A stretch of 64,000 nucleotides of DNA from Nissolia schottii. Lineage: Eukaryota > Streptophyta > Magnoliopsida > Fabales > Fabaceae. The position numbers and the translations under genes were made by a program. Positions 22,720 to 33,913 of this stretch are shown piece after piece. The notes under the pieces were generated by a model. The model was given only the letters and a program-made list of their open reading frames with translations. It searched no databases and was not told where the DNA came from. Within the stretch, counting starts at the first letter, position 1, and each line of letters starts with the position of its first letter. The stretch is from the NCBI GenBank assembly GCA_003254905.1, contig QANU01033585.1, positions 152,219 through 216,218 of the forward strand, in the 5' to 3' direction.

Positions 22720-23278
22720 TCAGTGAATTTGGGAAATTTCAAGACTGTAGGGCTTTGAGTAAAGAGCCAGAGTCGAAAGCAAGAACGGGTAAGTAGTGCG
22801 AGCTTGCTGTGCCGTTATTCAGTTATCACTTATCAGTTTGGGAAAAGGAAAATATACGGGGTATATTTAAGTAATTTTTATTTTTATGTTTTTTGACCTG
22901 AATATTCTCTTTTATAGTATTTTTAAGATTTAAGAAGACCCACCACACGACGACGTTATCATGTTTGGGCTTGACCATCACGTGAGATCCATTGGAGTGC
23001 TCACGGGGGAAGTTGTCATGATAGTGCCATGCCATTGCAATCCAGAGGTGCACACGTGGGAAAATCGTCCCGATCGTGCCCGGGGGGGTGTTTATTTTTT
23101 TCAGAACATAGATAGCAGGTTCGTTCTAACATGCATCGGCTATTCACATGGACCAATTTGGTAATACCCTTCTTAGTCCAATAACTTATCAAAATGTCTC
23201 TATTTCAAACATTTTACAAGAATACTCTTGTTTTCGCTGACATGGCATTTGCGGCAGTATGACGAGCCACGTCACATC
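22720..23278 (-). promoter_or_regulatory. Upstream region of LCD with two G-boxes
   Basis: CACGTG hexamers occur at 22979-22984 and 23053-23058 (the second as CACGTGGG, an ABRE-like form), 260-340 bp upstream of the LCD start. G-boxes bind bZIP/bHLH factors in plants; a role here is inference. No clear TATA box was identified and no coding gene was recognised in this stretch. Confidence 0.4.
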
Positions 23279-23421
23279 CGCCAACCCGCCTGGCAAATTC
23301 ACGTAGGATTTGCCAACTCGCTTGGCGATTTCTTCTTTAATTCGCCAACTTTCCTAGCGAATCTTGTATAACTTCGCCAACCGGTTTGGCGACTCAATAG
23401 GAATTTGCTAACCGATTTGGC
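23279..23421. repeat. Tandem array of five small palindromes, period about 31 bp
   Basis: Units begin near 23279, 23310, 23342, 23374 and 23404. Each is built on GCCAAC-N4/5-TTGGCGA-type inverted halves, for example GCCAACCGGTTTGGCGA and GCCAACTCGCTTGGCGA. The intervening spacers of roughly 10-15 bases differ in sequence. The array precedes the PMD pseudogene by about 650 bp. Confidence 0.8.
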
Positions 23422-24069
23422 TTTATCCCACCACCATTCTCATTTTCTGAAAATTCACTATCTTTGTAAAAATTTTCTCTCTATAAAATTCTCTATCTCA
23501 CTCTTGGATTGTTGAAAGCTAGTTGTCCAACTCTTGAATTCAATTTGTGTGACAGACTTATAATTTTAATTTATTAAAATTTATAATTTAATTAGTATGA
23601 GTGAATTAATTTCTTTAAATTGATTATATAAATGTTGACTATATTAGTTTGGTGTGCAATTTATGATAGATTAATGTATAGAGTAGTAGAGTATTATATG
23701 TTGTTCATATTAGTAGAAATTTATGATAAAATGATGCATAGTGTAGTATAGTATAAATGTTGTCTATATTAGTTTGTTAAGCAATGTATGTTTGACATAG
23801 AATGTGTTTTATACCGAATTAGAAAATGAGAAAATCTCTTATTGTTTGACATAGAATGTGTTTTATCATTGCAAAGCTGTAGTGAATGATAGTGATAGAC
23901 CATCAAGTTAAACATTTATTAGAGGACATGTTCACTTTTTTAATGTATGATTTGACATTATTTGTTATGGTTGAACATTTATTAGAGAACATTTATTTGT
24001 GTTTATGTATGATTCATTTGTGTGTTGCTATTGTTATGGGTATTTTTAATATCTATTACAGCGTATAAG
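23422..24069. other. AT-rich spacer before the PMD pseudogene
   Basis: Contains diverged internal repeats (TTATTAGAG.ACAT phrases near 23918 and 23979; TTTGACATAGAATGTGTTTTA at about 23791 and 23847). No gene is recognised. It may be leader sequence of the PMD unit. Confidence 0.5.
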
Positions 24070-25120
24070 ATGGCTCAGCATGTGAGCCCTTGTCCAGAGG
24101 ACGCTTTTGTTCTAATGTTACAAAACTGTCATGTGTCAGAGCATATTTAGAATGGGGCTCGTGATAGGATATTACGTGTTAGGCGTGTACACGTGGCGAA
24201 ACACTTAGAAAAACATAAAGACCCTCCAGACTATATCATTCCTTACTTAGAGCAGGCGGGTTTTATAGGGGTTGTTCATATGGGATATTCCACTGTTTAT
24301 CACCTTTTGATCACAATGCTGGTAGAGAGATGGCGTCTTGAGACACATACGTTTCACATGCCTACTGGGGAGTGTACCATGATGTTGGAGGACGTTGGCA
24401 TTAATTATGGTCTTCCTATTGACGATCGTGTTGTGATTGGTCGTACTTAGGATGCTCACTTGGTCGATCGTTCTGCAGAATTACTTGGTGCACCCCCACC
24501 AGTGCAGATTGGGTATTCTGGATAGCATATTCGGCTGTCATGGCTAGTTGAGTTACTTAACAATGAGCCTAATGACGATGCAGACGATGTTTTGGTCTAG
24601 CAGTATGCACGAGCATACTTGCTTCATTTCATTGGAGGCACATTTATGGGTGCATTCTATGTTCCTTCCACTTCTTGAGGACTTCGCCACTGCTGGAATA
24701 TATAGCTGAGGATCTGCAACCTTAGCTTTTATGTATAGGGATCTTTGCAAGGCTACAGATTATGATCATCATGACATTAGAGGCCCTTACACTTTTCTCC
24801 AGTATTGGGTTTGTCATAGATTTTCTCGTCTTGCCCCTGCACTTGCTGACCCTGCTGACGAAGCAACCTGGAATCAATATCTGGCTGATTGTTAAGTGTC
24901 ATATTTTGGTATTTCATAGGTTAAAATGACACCTATCTGCTTTGTTTTCCATGAATTATCTAACCAATTTCCCCCACTTTTGTAGGAATTTAGCATAGCT
25001 TAAAGATGGATACAAATATTATAAAAGAATGCATTTCAAAGATAAATCCAACAAGAAATGGGAAGCAGGGAACAAAAGAGCAAAAGAGTCAAGAAACAAA
25101 TGAGACAACTAAGGCTCAAA

Positions 25121-25350
25121 CCGCTCAGCGGTCCCCTGAGCCGCTCAGCGGTACCTTACTTTAGAGTGAAGAAACTTAAGCGTGAAGCAAGCCTCTGCAA
25201 GCCACCCTGCAACCTCTGTAGTCGCCCCGGCACCGCTCAGCGCCCTGCACGCCCTTCAGCAGCTCTGACAAGATAATGTCAAGTCTGCATGTCAGAACTA
25301 ACATAACTTCATGGTGAAGCAACCTTCGCTGAGCTAAACCGCTCAGCGGT
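25121..25350. repeat. CCGCTCAGCGG motif cluster upstream of the family-A LTR TATA box
   Basis: Four copies at about 25121, 25141, 25232 and 25339 lie within the 280 bp before the TATA box of this LTR. Confidence 0.8.
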
Positions 25351-26261
25351 GCCCTGAGGCTGCTCAATGGCCCCTGATGAATTTCGCCTATAAATAGGCC
25401 CATGCATTTCAGCATTCAAGACATCAACATCATATACTTCACCTTACACTTAAGAGTCCAAAATATAGTGTAGTTAGCAACAAAGAGGAGGCTAGAGAAG
25501 GAGCCAAGAGTGATCGAGGACCCAGGCGGTCCTTGTCATGACGACGTGAGAACGTGTCATGGTGAGGGTCAATCACCTTGTGCCCTTGATTTTCTCTTGT
25601 AAGATGGGTTTATAATCCTCTTGTTGTTGGGATTTTGATTAATGTCATAGTATAATTGTATCCATATAACTCTTGTATGAATGAATCTGTCAAATTCTCT
25701 GATTTACATGAATTGATTTTACACTTAATGCTTGTTTTAGCTTAGCTACCTAAAACCTGCTCTAAAACCGGATAGTTGCGAGTGAGAACTGCATCACTAA
25801 GGTTGGAACTAGATCAACTCATCTGATGTTCTTAATTGCTAGAGATAGAGTTAAGATCATTAGTCATTTTAACATCCGCAATAACGTCAGTTGCTTTGTT
25901 AGTTTGTGCAAGCGATTGACAAAATAGCAAAGGGACTGAGTGATCTTTTCATACTTGAAAGAGATGAACAAGATAAGAATTGGTGAGGAGAAATCAAAGA
26001 AGTGATAATTCATGTGCATTAATTGAATGGATATATGAACCTATAATATGATTCAATTCCCAACAAGCTTCCTGATCTACTTCTAATTTGTTGCCCATTT
26101 ATCTTTTGTCTGTTTACATAGTTACACAATCACTCTACAATTCCATCACCTTATTGTTTAATTAACAAACTCAAGAATGACTTTATTCAACTCCCTGTGG
26201 ATAAGACTATACCCAACTATATTGCAATTGAATCCCTTGAGGATTTGAAAGCTGTAAAGAA

Positions 26262-26263
<2 letters not shown>

Positions 26264-26310
<47 letters not shown>

Positions 26311-26334
26311 CATATATATATATACATATATATA
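26264..26334. repeat. (TA)n microsatellite near the LTR end
   Basis: About 70 bases of TA with occasional TG/CA steps, expanded from the GGATATATAT found at the same place in family-A copy 1. Confidence 0.9.
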
Positions 26335-27077
26335 ACGACGAGAGTATAAAAAAAAAAGCTTTCAACATTGATCGTGCACTTTCGTCCATTGGGATTTAAC
26401 TAAGTATTATTTATCTTATTTGTTTGTGTATTCTTTTTGAATTGCATATTCACTGTTCATTTTATTAATTACTAATGTGTTTTGCATTTAAATTTGAATT
26501 AGGTGGCACACTCAAAGTTTTATCAGATTCTCCACTGCATTTTCTACAGTATTATCGTCATTTCTTCGATAACTTGAAGAAAAATGAGGTAATTATATAA
26601 ACATTTGTATTTATATTATTCCACTTTCGATTATAATGTTCTTACTAACTTTATTCACTTTTTCTTAGATTGTATGAAAGCCATATATTGTAGAGATCTT
26701 GGCAAAAATTCCCGACTTTTGCGTGGCAGGGGAAGACATTAGGCGAGCAGTGGTCCCGCTGATATGCCTTTTCATCATTGAGTGGCACCAGCCTGACCGA
26801 GTTATGTGCCAGTTTGGTATGGATCAGCAGATACCAATGAGGCCACATCAGCCGATCATCTGAACAACATCACCTGGCCGAAAAGACTGACCAATATTGG
26901 CTAGATGTGCATAGGCAATATATTGCCTACTGGGATGATCGTCGAGCGCAAATTATTAGTCAGAGACCATTGCGTGTGCCTCTTACAACACGTTCACAAT
27001 ACATGCAATGGTATAAAAAAAATAACTCGACATTGGATCTGCAGCACTTCGACGACTCTAGGCATTGTGGTAAGTTT

Positions 27078-30000
27078 TGTAACATCCTGCTTTTTCCCTT
27101 AGTAAAGATTTCACAAAATTAAATAGAGGAAGCAAGCTCTCCCATGATCTTTTAGATTAAAAGTGTCTGTAGAAATAATTCTGCTTGTTTTCTTAAAATT
27201 CTGCAGACACTAGAATAAATCATTTTTGTCCTCTGAGTGCAATCGTGTGTCTAAGGTATCTGTAAAATATACAGTTACAGAAGAAGGTTCACAAATATCT
27301 TAGATTGACTTAGTTTCTTACTTAGAAAAATTAGGAGATCACAAGGATGTGATCAGAATATTTTTAGAATAACCATACGTGATGTACCGGGACCGGAAAC
27401 GATAAAACCTGATCAAAATTGATCTGCTGGAGGCCCTTAAATTCTTGGCCACAAATTCAGCCAAGAGACAAGAGAATATACAGCCAAGAATGAGCCATGT
27501 AGCATGGCAATGTGTCATGGTAATCATGACATTAATGACTAAGCATGGTGATTAAGCATGCTTAGTCACCATATGACATCATGGATGATGCCATCAAAAG
27601 GGCAAAATGGTAAATTTGGCCAAGGGCATTTTGGAAAGAATAATTTCGTGGGTTTGCCTATAAATAGGGCCATGAGCTCTTCAAATTCAAGAAGACCCTC
27701 CGCCGTTACTCCGACAAACTGCAGATACAATAGTTTTCTGTTGGTCCAAACCCTAAACTCTCCATAATATCCTCTCTAGAAATCATTCCTTACTCTCTTA
27801 AGCAAAACCCTTCATCCATAACCTTAAAGAATTCTTCTGGTAGCAAGGAGCACAAGTTACCAGACCCTCGGAGTTTCTGCAGAACTTATGAAGAACTAGT
27901 CTCCATGTGGGTAAGCCGACGTATCCACTGTCTATGTGGTTTTTGCTATATGATATATGATGTTAGGATGCCTTTTATGTGACTTTGATTTATATATGTG
28001 TTGTTGGAATTTGTCTGGATTTGCTGGTGATGTCTGTGATTCTGGTAGAAGTTACGAAAGCCTAATCTGAAATTAGGGTTATGGCATGATTTTTAAGGGA
28101 ACTGTATGCTAAGATTTTTATCATGAAAAACCAATCTTATTTTTGAGTTCTACACGAAAAATTGAGTGGGGATGTCAAGTTTTATGATTTTTGGAGTCCC
28201 TGATGAATTTCTCAGCACATAGGCAAAAAAAGGGGTTTTTACGGAAAAGGACAAAATGGGAATTTCACGTGTTTGGACTGAAAAAACTGGGTTGGTTTTC
28301 AGAAAATATGGGTTTAGAACTATCAAAAACCTTAAGGGCAAGTCTTGAGTCCATCGGGTTTTTGAGAACAAAAATTCCAAAGAAAACAGGGCGTTTATGG
28401 AGACGAAATGGTAATTTTGGGAAAAGGGGCAAAACTGGAATTTCGTGCAGTGGGGTTCAGAATTTGGATTTTTAGACATGAAAAATGATCTTAGGGCTAC
28501 CAAAAACCTTGGGGTAAGGTCTTGGACCTCTCCGGTTTATGGTTGCTAATCTCTGACAAAAACCAAACGCTTGTTTTGTTAATTATGGATTTACTTTTGT
28601 TTATGTTCATGAAGATGTTGAGCATGAAGATATGTTCTCTATATGTGTTAAAAATGATGATAGATGTTAGAAGAAACTCTCTTGAAATTGTATATGCGAA
28701 ACCATGCTGAACATGGAAAATTGCAAGACTTTGAGTTGAATTTCGTCAAGTGTGCGCTGAGCGGCCTGGGGCTTGCGCTGAGCGGCCTGACTGAAGATTC
28801 AGAGTTACATAATTTAACGAAAGGCTTTCTAGACTACTTGCAATCATCCATGGATACGCTGAATATTATTAAGAAACCGTTTTGACATACCTATGAGTTA
28901 TGTGATATAACATGTGTTAGATGTTTATGATGATAGGAAGTTATATACTAATGTCATATAATGATGATGGTGTGATATAAGGTATGTTAGGATATACGAT
29001 GATGACAGTTCAATGAATATGATGAAGATGATGACCTGAGCTATAAATTATATTTGTTGCTTTAAGATGATGAATGAATATGATTGCTTTAAGATGACGA
29101 AGGAATATGACTGCTTTAAGATGATGATGAACTGTGTTTATTATATATGAACTGTTGCATCAAAGATCGAACCGTGCACATGATGATGATGAGAGAAAAC
29201 CCCCTCTAAAAGGGCCTAGGCTCGGTTTTTAGGGAAGGTCTTAGTCCCGATCAAGTCTCAAGCCCGACCCCAACGCCATCCCAGGGTGGTAACCTCGGTC
29301 GTAGTTGGCGATTTACTCATGGTCCAGACCATTCAGGTTCAGCACTACCTGGTCGCCACGATGTGGGTTGTAAGCATGGTTATAGCCGTGTGGCCACCGC
29401 TATAAGGGATGAGGGCGAATATGCTTATAAGGCCAGCCTTATAGAGCATACGTATAAGTGGATGTCAGCTGAAGCTTATACCAGTTTTCAGAAAATGAGG
29501 ATTTTGATACAGTTGTGTAGCTATGTGAGTTGTATGACAGTATATGAGTTAGGGACTAGATTAGCAAACAGATGACGTAGATAATGAAGAATAGGTTCCC
29601 TGATCGCCTAGTAACTTAGATAAAGCTGCTTAGGCTTAGTATGGATATTAATAACTAGTCCGACCATAGTATAACTGTGACACCTAGAGATCCCTGAGCG
29701 GCAGAATCATAACTGAGTATGAAATGAGTTACGACGATTAAGGTTTCCCACTGAGAACGCAGTGTTCTCATCCCCCACTCCTTTATGGCTCTAGGCGAGC
29801 ACGACGAGGATGCAGAGAACATCAAAGCAGTGCAAGCAATACAAGGACAAGCGGCCCTGAAGAAGATGGACAGAGAAATAGGGAAATTAGAGTTACGATA
29901 GAGATATCGCACTAGTTCTTAGTCAGTAGGCTATATGTTTGTACTACTATGTAACTGTACGTAACATCTATAATATTACATGTGTAACTATTTGTGAATA

Positions 30001-30277
30001 TACGACATGGACCTTTGGTTGCTATGAATATTGCATATACCTAATTAATATTAGTTAAGTATGCTACGTTACCACTCACAATATATGTTCTATCAAGAAC
30101 CAGGCTCATATTTTATACTATGATGCGTATAAAGAAAAGTTGAAATTGGTCCATATTTCTGGGTAATTGTATTTTTAAACTCATAAGCGGGACTAAGTAC
30201 CATCCCAACCAAAAGAGATAACAACCTAGTCGGCAGGTTTGCGACTTAAGAGTGGACTAGCTAGCTAGGGTGTTTCA
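27078..30277 (+). mobile_element. 3.2-kb solo LTR (family B, copy 2) with perfect target duplication
   Basis: It starts TGTAACATCCTG and ends GGGTGTTTCA. The 5-mer AGTTT lies on both sides (27073-27077 and 30278-30282), a perfect target duplication. A TATA box (GCCTATAAATAGG) is near 27657. Two CGCTGAGCGG motifs are at 28755 and 28776. No gag/pol text is visible; frames inside (for example 28150-28503) lack domains. It sits in the 3' part of the PMD pseudogene, apparently in an intron or after a coding segment. Confidence 0.88.
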
Positions 30278-31221
30278 AGTTTCATGTCAATAATTTTTTG
30301 TAAAAGTTTTACGTTGTATTATTGATGATAATTATTTGTATTTCAACTTGTTAGGCTAACATTGTGGAACAACATCTTTGGTTTGTTGATCCTCAGTTTG
30401 CATTTAACATGGACAAGCTTCGAACGTCAGTCGAGGCTATCCTATCTGCATTATAGGAGCATGACCGAATTTCAAGGGAAAAACTTCAGTTAGCTCCGCC
30501 TTCTATGACTACCATTCCACCGCCTACTGACGATGATAACCAGAGTGATAGGAGGACACATCGTAGAAGAATAACTGGATTAGCAGATGGACGAAGACGA
30601 GTTCGTAATGCTGAAGCATCTGAGTCTTCAAGCCACCAAAGTACTCCGCATGAGGCCACTACCACAACTAATGTTGAAGTTGCTAACCCACCATCTCACC
30701 TATCAATTGCTCCATATCCTCCACCACCAAATTACCCTTACCCTTACCCTTACCCACCACCATCATACCCTTACCCATCACCACCACCACCACCATATTC
30801 TTACCCATCCTCATTGTATCCTTACCCGCCCCCATATACTTATCCATCACAGGATGGCACATCAGTTGATACTCACCCTAGGTCATCTGATCTTTATCCT
30901 AGATCGCCTCAGTCTGATACTCATCATTAGTGGCTTTGTTAGGTTTAATTTAGGGTTTTTGTTGTCTTTGTAATTTAACTTATGTAACGTACTTTTAACT
31001 TATGTATTTTATTATATGCAATTTTATATAAGAATTTATTATCATAATCAAGATTATAAGTGACAAAAGATTACTATTTTTGCTCCTTGTGCTATTAAAT
31101 ATGATTTTGGTCTTTGGGAATGGAAAATTATATGGGAGAACACTATGATGAATTGCGTAGTTCTTTTCATTTTTGAATAATGGTAGGCAAGGTAAACTAG
31201 TGAAAAACAAAACTAACTAAG

Positions 31222-32180
31222 ACTACTAGGGTTAGGGTTTGTTTTTAGGGTTTAAGGCTTGTTTTTAGGGTTTACGGTTAGTGATTGATTAGGGTTTGAT
31301 TATGTTTTTTGTTTGATTACTAGAGTTTGGGTTAGTGTTAGGCTTTGTTTTTGTGGTTAGGGTTAGGTTTTGGCTTATTATGATTAGGGTTAAGGTTTAT
31401 AGTTTTTAGTGATTAAGGTTAGGTTTATGTTTAGTGTTATGGTTAGAGTTTTAAAGATTAGGGTTACAATTTGTTTTTAGGGTTTAAGGCTTATTTTTTA
31501 GGTTTAGGGTTAGTATTTGATTAGGGTTTGATTATGTTTACATTTATGGTTTTTGTGATTACTAGAGTTAGGGTTAGTGTTAGGCTTTATTTTTGTGGTT
31601 AGGGTTAGGATCTGATTATTAGGTTAGGTTTTGCTTATTATGAGTAGGGTTAGGGTTTATAGTTTTTAGTGGTTGGGGTTAGGCTTAGTATTATTGTTAG
31701 GGTTTTAAAGATTAGGGTTAATGTTTGTTTTTAGGGTTTAAGGTTAGTGTTTGATTAGGGTTTGATTATGGTTTATGGTTATGGTTTTTATTTGATTACT
31801 ATAGTTAGGGTTAGTGTTAGGTTTTGTTTTTGTGATTAGGGTTAGGATTTGATTATTAGGGTTAGGGTTTTGCTTATTATGATTAGGGTTATGGGTAGGG
31901 TTTGTAGTTTTAGTACTTGGGGTTAGGTTTAGGTTTAGTGTTAAGGTTTTAAATATTAGGGTTAGGGCTTTTTAGGATTTAGGGTTTATTTTTTAGGATT
32001 AGGGTTAGGGTTTTGACTATCAAGGTTAAGGTAAGGGTTTGTAATTTTTAGTGGTTAGGTTTAGATTTAGGTTTAATGTTAGGGTTAGGGGTTTAAAGAT
32101 TATGGATAAGGTTTGTTTTTTAGTGTTTAGGGTTTTAGTTTAATTATTAGGATTATGGTTACGGTTAAGGTTATGGGTAG
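31222..32180. repeat. Degenerate interstitial telomere-like tract
   Basis: Nearly 1 kb is dominated by TTAGGGTT, GGTTTAGGG and related phrases, a decayed version of the plant telomere repeat TTTAGGG, with T-rich spacers such as TTTGATTAGGGTTTGATTATG. No perfect run of telomere units remains. Similar sequence fills 33914-34268. Confidence 0.75.
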
Positions 32181-33912
32181 TGTAACATCCCGATTTTTTC
32201 CCTTACAAAGATTTCACATAATAAATAAATATATAGGTACTATAGATGGACTAGAATTTTAAATCCCAATTTTATTCCCCAAAAAATATCCAATAAGGTA
32301 ATAGTTCGCAATTTCACAAAAATCCGTAGACACTGGATTTATTGCCTTTTGTTACCGGAATTTAATCGTACATCAAAGGTAGCTGTAAAGAACACTTTTA
32401 TGAAAATAAATTTACAAATAACTTTGATGAACCTAAATTCCTCACTAGAACTCGAGCTACACTTTGAGACACATGCCCCTCTCCATGGACCATGTGAGTA
32501 TGCTCACTTGGAGATTGATGGCCAGTTATGCGCCTTATGTAAAGGGCGTGGAGACTTTCTTCCTGCTACTAGGGGAAGGTTAGACCATGTACAGGGATGA
32601 TTGAATAAGCCTCTTGGTGGGAACTTTCATCCACCCCCACTTGGAGTGATTAACTGTTGGACTAAGCCAAGACGAAACCTCAATGCTTCAAGGCATTGAT
32701 GGAAGATCTCAATGTTTTCTCCCAAAGGAAACATGGCTTCTAAGGCCATGACATGACTAATATGGTATGGGATCCCGGTGGAGGCTACCGCAACAAACTT
32801 TGGTGGATGTTTCTGGACCAGTTCAAACATGATCCTCCATGAGACGGCCGCCGACTGTCGAAGTTAAGGACGTTAAACAAAGGTGTTGGGCGGGAAACAA
32901 CCCAGCGTTTACGAGTTTTTCTTTCCTTTTCTTTTATTTATTTGTTTTACTTCTTTATTTTTCTTCTTGCCTTATTTTGTGCACGGAGGCGAGTGTACTT
33001 CTTTAAGTGTGGGGTGGGAAATTTTTATATGTTTAGGATAATAGTTTTAACTGTGCAATAATTTTGGAAATTCATGAATAGGGGATGATTTAAACTAATT
33101 AATGATTAATCTGTGCCATGTGAAATGATGTGTTTGATTATCTATTTATGGCATTAGGTTTGATTGAGCATTTTATAGATCCTGGCATGTTTTAATTAAT
33201 TGGATGATATTACCTGGTAAGCTTTTGAGCCTTTTATAGGATGACAACACCACATGTCATTCATTTCTTTGTTGTGTGTATGCTCATTAGTGTACAAGTC
33301 TAGAACTTGCCTGATTCTCTACATTACACTTTTACCTTTATATATGACATGTGAAATGATTGAGGCATTCCTTGTGTATTTAGCTTACATACTCTTACAT
33401 GCCTACCTTGAACATTTGACCCTTGCTAGCCCCTTTGAGCCTTCTAGACTTTTATTGAATAATTAGCACAATACAAGCTGATAAACCTAGAAAAACCATG
33501 ATACACATAGCTTTAGGGCTTAGGAGTATTGTGGCACATTTGTTCATATGTGCTAAGCAACAAGTATGGGGTTACATGAGGACATGTAACATTCAAAGGT
33601 TGGAAAATCTATATAAGTGACCATGCAAAAAATAAAAAATAAAAAATTGAGGCAACTAATCTCCAAAACAACCAATTAGGTGCACCGACAAAAACTCTCT
33701 CCTAAGGTAATGGGTAAGCGATGACAAAATTTCCAAGAAGTGTAAAAAAGTATGAATGAAAAAAGAAAAAAGAAAAAGTGAATAAAAGTGTTTGGGAATT
33801 TGTCATCGGGCTAATTAGAGAACAAGAGAAGCTCGTGGAGATTAAGGTCCTTGCACCGTTGGTTAAGCACATATGCCATGAATTCTACTAAGTCTTAGGC
33901 TTTAGCTCACTG
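31827..33912 (+). repeat. Tandem duplication, unit 1 (2086 bp)
   Basis: This unit is repeated almost identically at 33914-36000; matching landmarks are 2088 bp apart (for example 32349 and 34437, 33254 and 35342). It runs from telomere-like DNA through TGTAACATCCCG at 32183-32194 (an LTR-B-like start) into Athila-like 3' sequence. That includes a GGCGGGAAACAACCCAGCG phrase at 32889-32907 and a polypurine-like AAGTGTGGGG at 33005-33014. Small frames such as 32349-32600 recur in both units but show no domain. Confidence 0.9.
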
Positions 33913-33913
33913 N
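33913..33913. other. Single N at the joint of the tandem duplication
   Basis: The N lies exactly between the last base of unit 1 (...TAGCTCACTG) and the first base of unit 2 (TTTTTGTGATTAGGG). Confidence 0.98.

Larger units (their letters stand above)
24890..26367 (+). mobile_element. Solo LTR (family A, copy 2) inserted in the PMD pseudogene
   Basis: It starts TGTTAAGTGTCA and ends TTTCAACA, flanked by CTGAT (24885-24889) and TTGAT (26368-26372), a 5-bp target duplication with one mismatch. The host PMD reading text lines up across it, supporting the borders. A TATA box (GCCTATAAATAGG, about 25388-25400) follows a cluster of ACCGCTCAGCGGT motifs. It is colinear with 1225-2764 on the other strand. 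No coding sequence is present, so it is a recombined solo LTR of about 1.48 kb. Confidence 0.75.
24070..30930 (+). pseudogene. Plant mobile domain (PMD/MAIN-like) pseudogene split by two solo LTRs
   Basis: From ATG at 24070 the frame reads as a plant mobile domain protein: YLEQAGFIGVVHMG, then a WRLETHTFHMPTGECT stretch and LEDVGINYGLPID. The conserved C-terminal part (PLICFFIIEWHQPDRV, HRQYIAYWDDRRAQII, SQYMQWY) lies at 26670-27030. A Pro/Tyr-rich tail (repeats of YPYP and PPPP) ends at 30930. PMD proteins occur both as cellular MAIN/MAIL proteins and as cargo of Mutator-like and gypsy elements. The frame is broken by TAG at 24148, 24448, 24523 and 24598, a TGA near 26675, at least one frameshift, and two insertions (24890-26367 and 27078-30277). 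The coding text appears to resume across the first insertion (CTGGCTGAT / CGTGCACTTTCG). It is not functional as it stands. Confidence 0.8.

Noticed and set aside
21735-22758. Several GC-rich frames overlapping the LCD gene on both strands
   Set aside because: They are shadows of the LCD coding strand, which has clear family motifs over its full length.
23279-23421. CRISPR-like repeat-spacer array
   Set aside because: The period is similar, but the host is a plant, the repeats are diverged, spacers are short, and no cas-like gene exists.
30587-30973. His/Leu-rich open frame near the PMD tail
   Set aside because: It is the +1 frame of the Pro/Tyr-rich low-complexity tail; the other frame continues PMD-type text.
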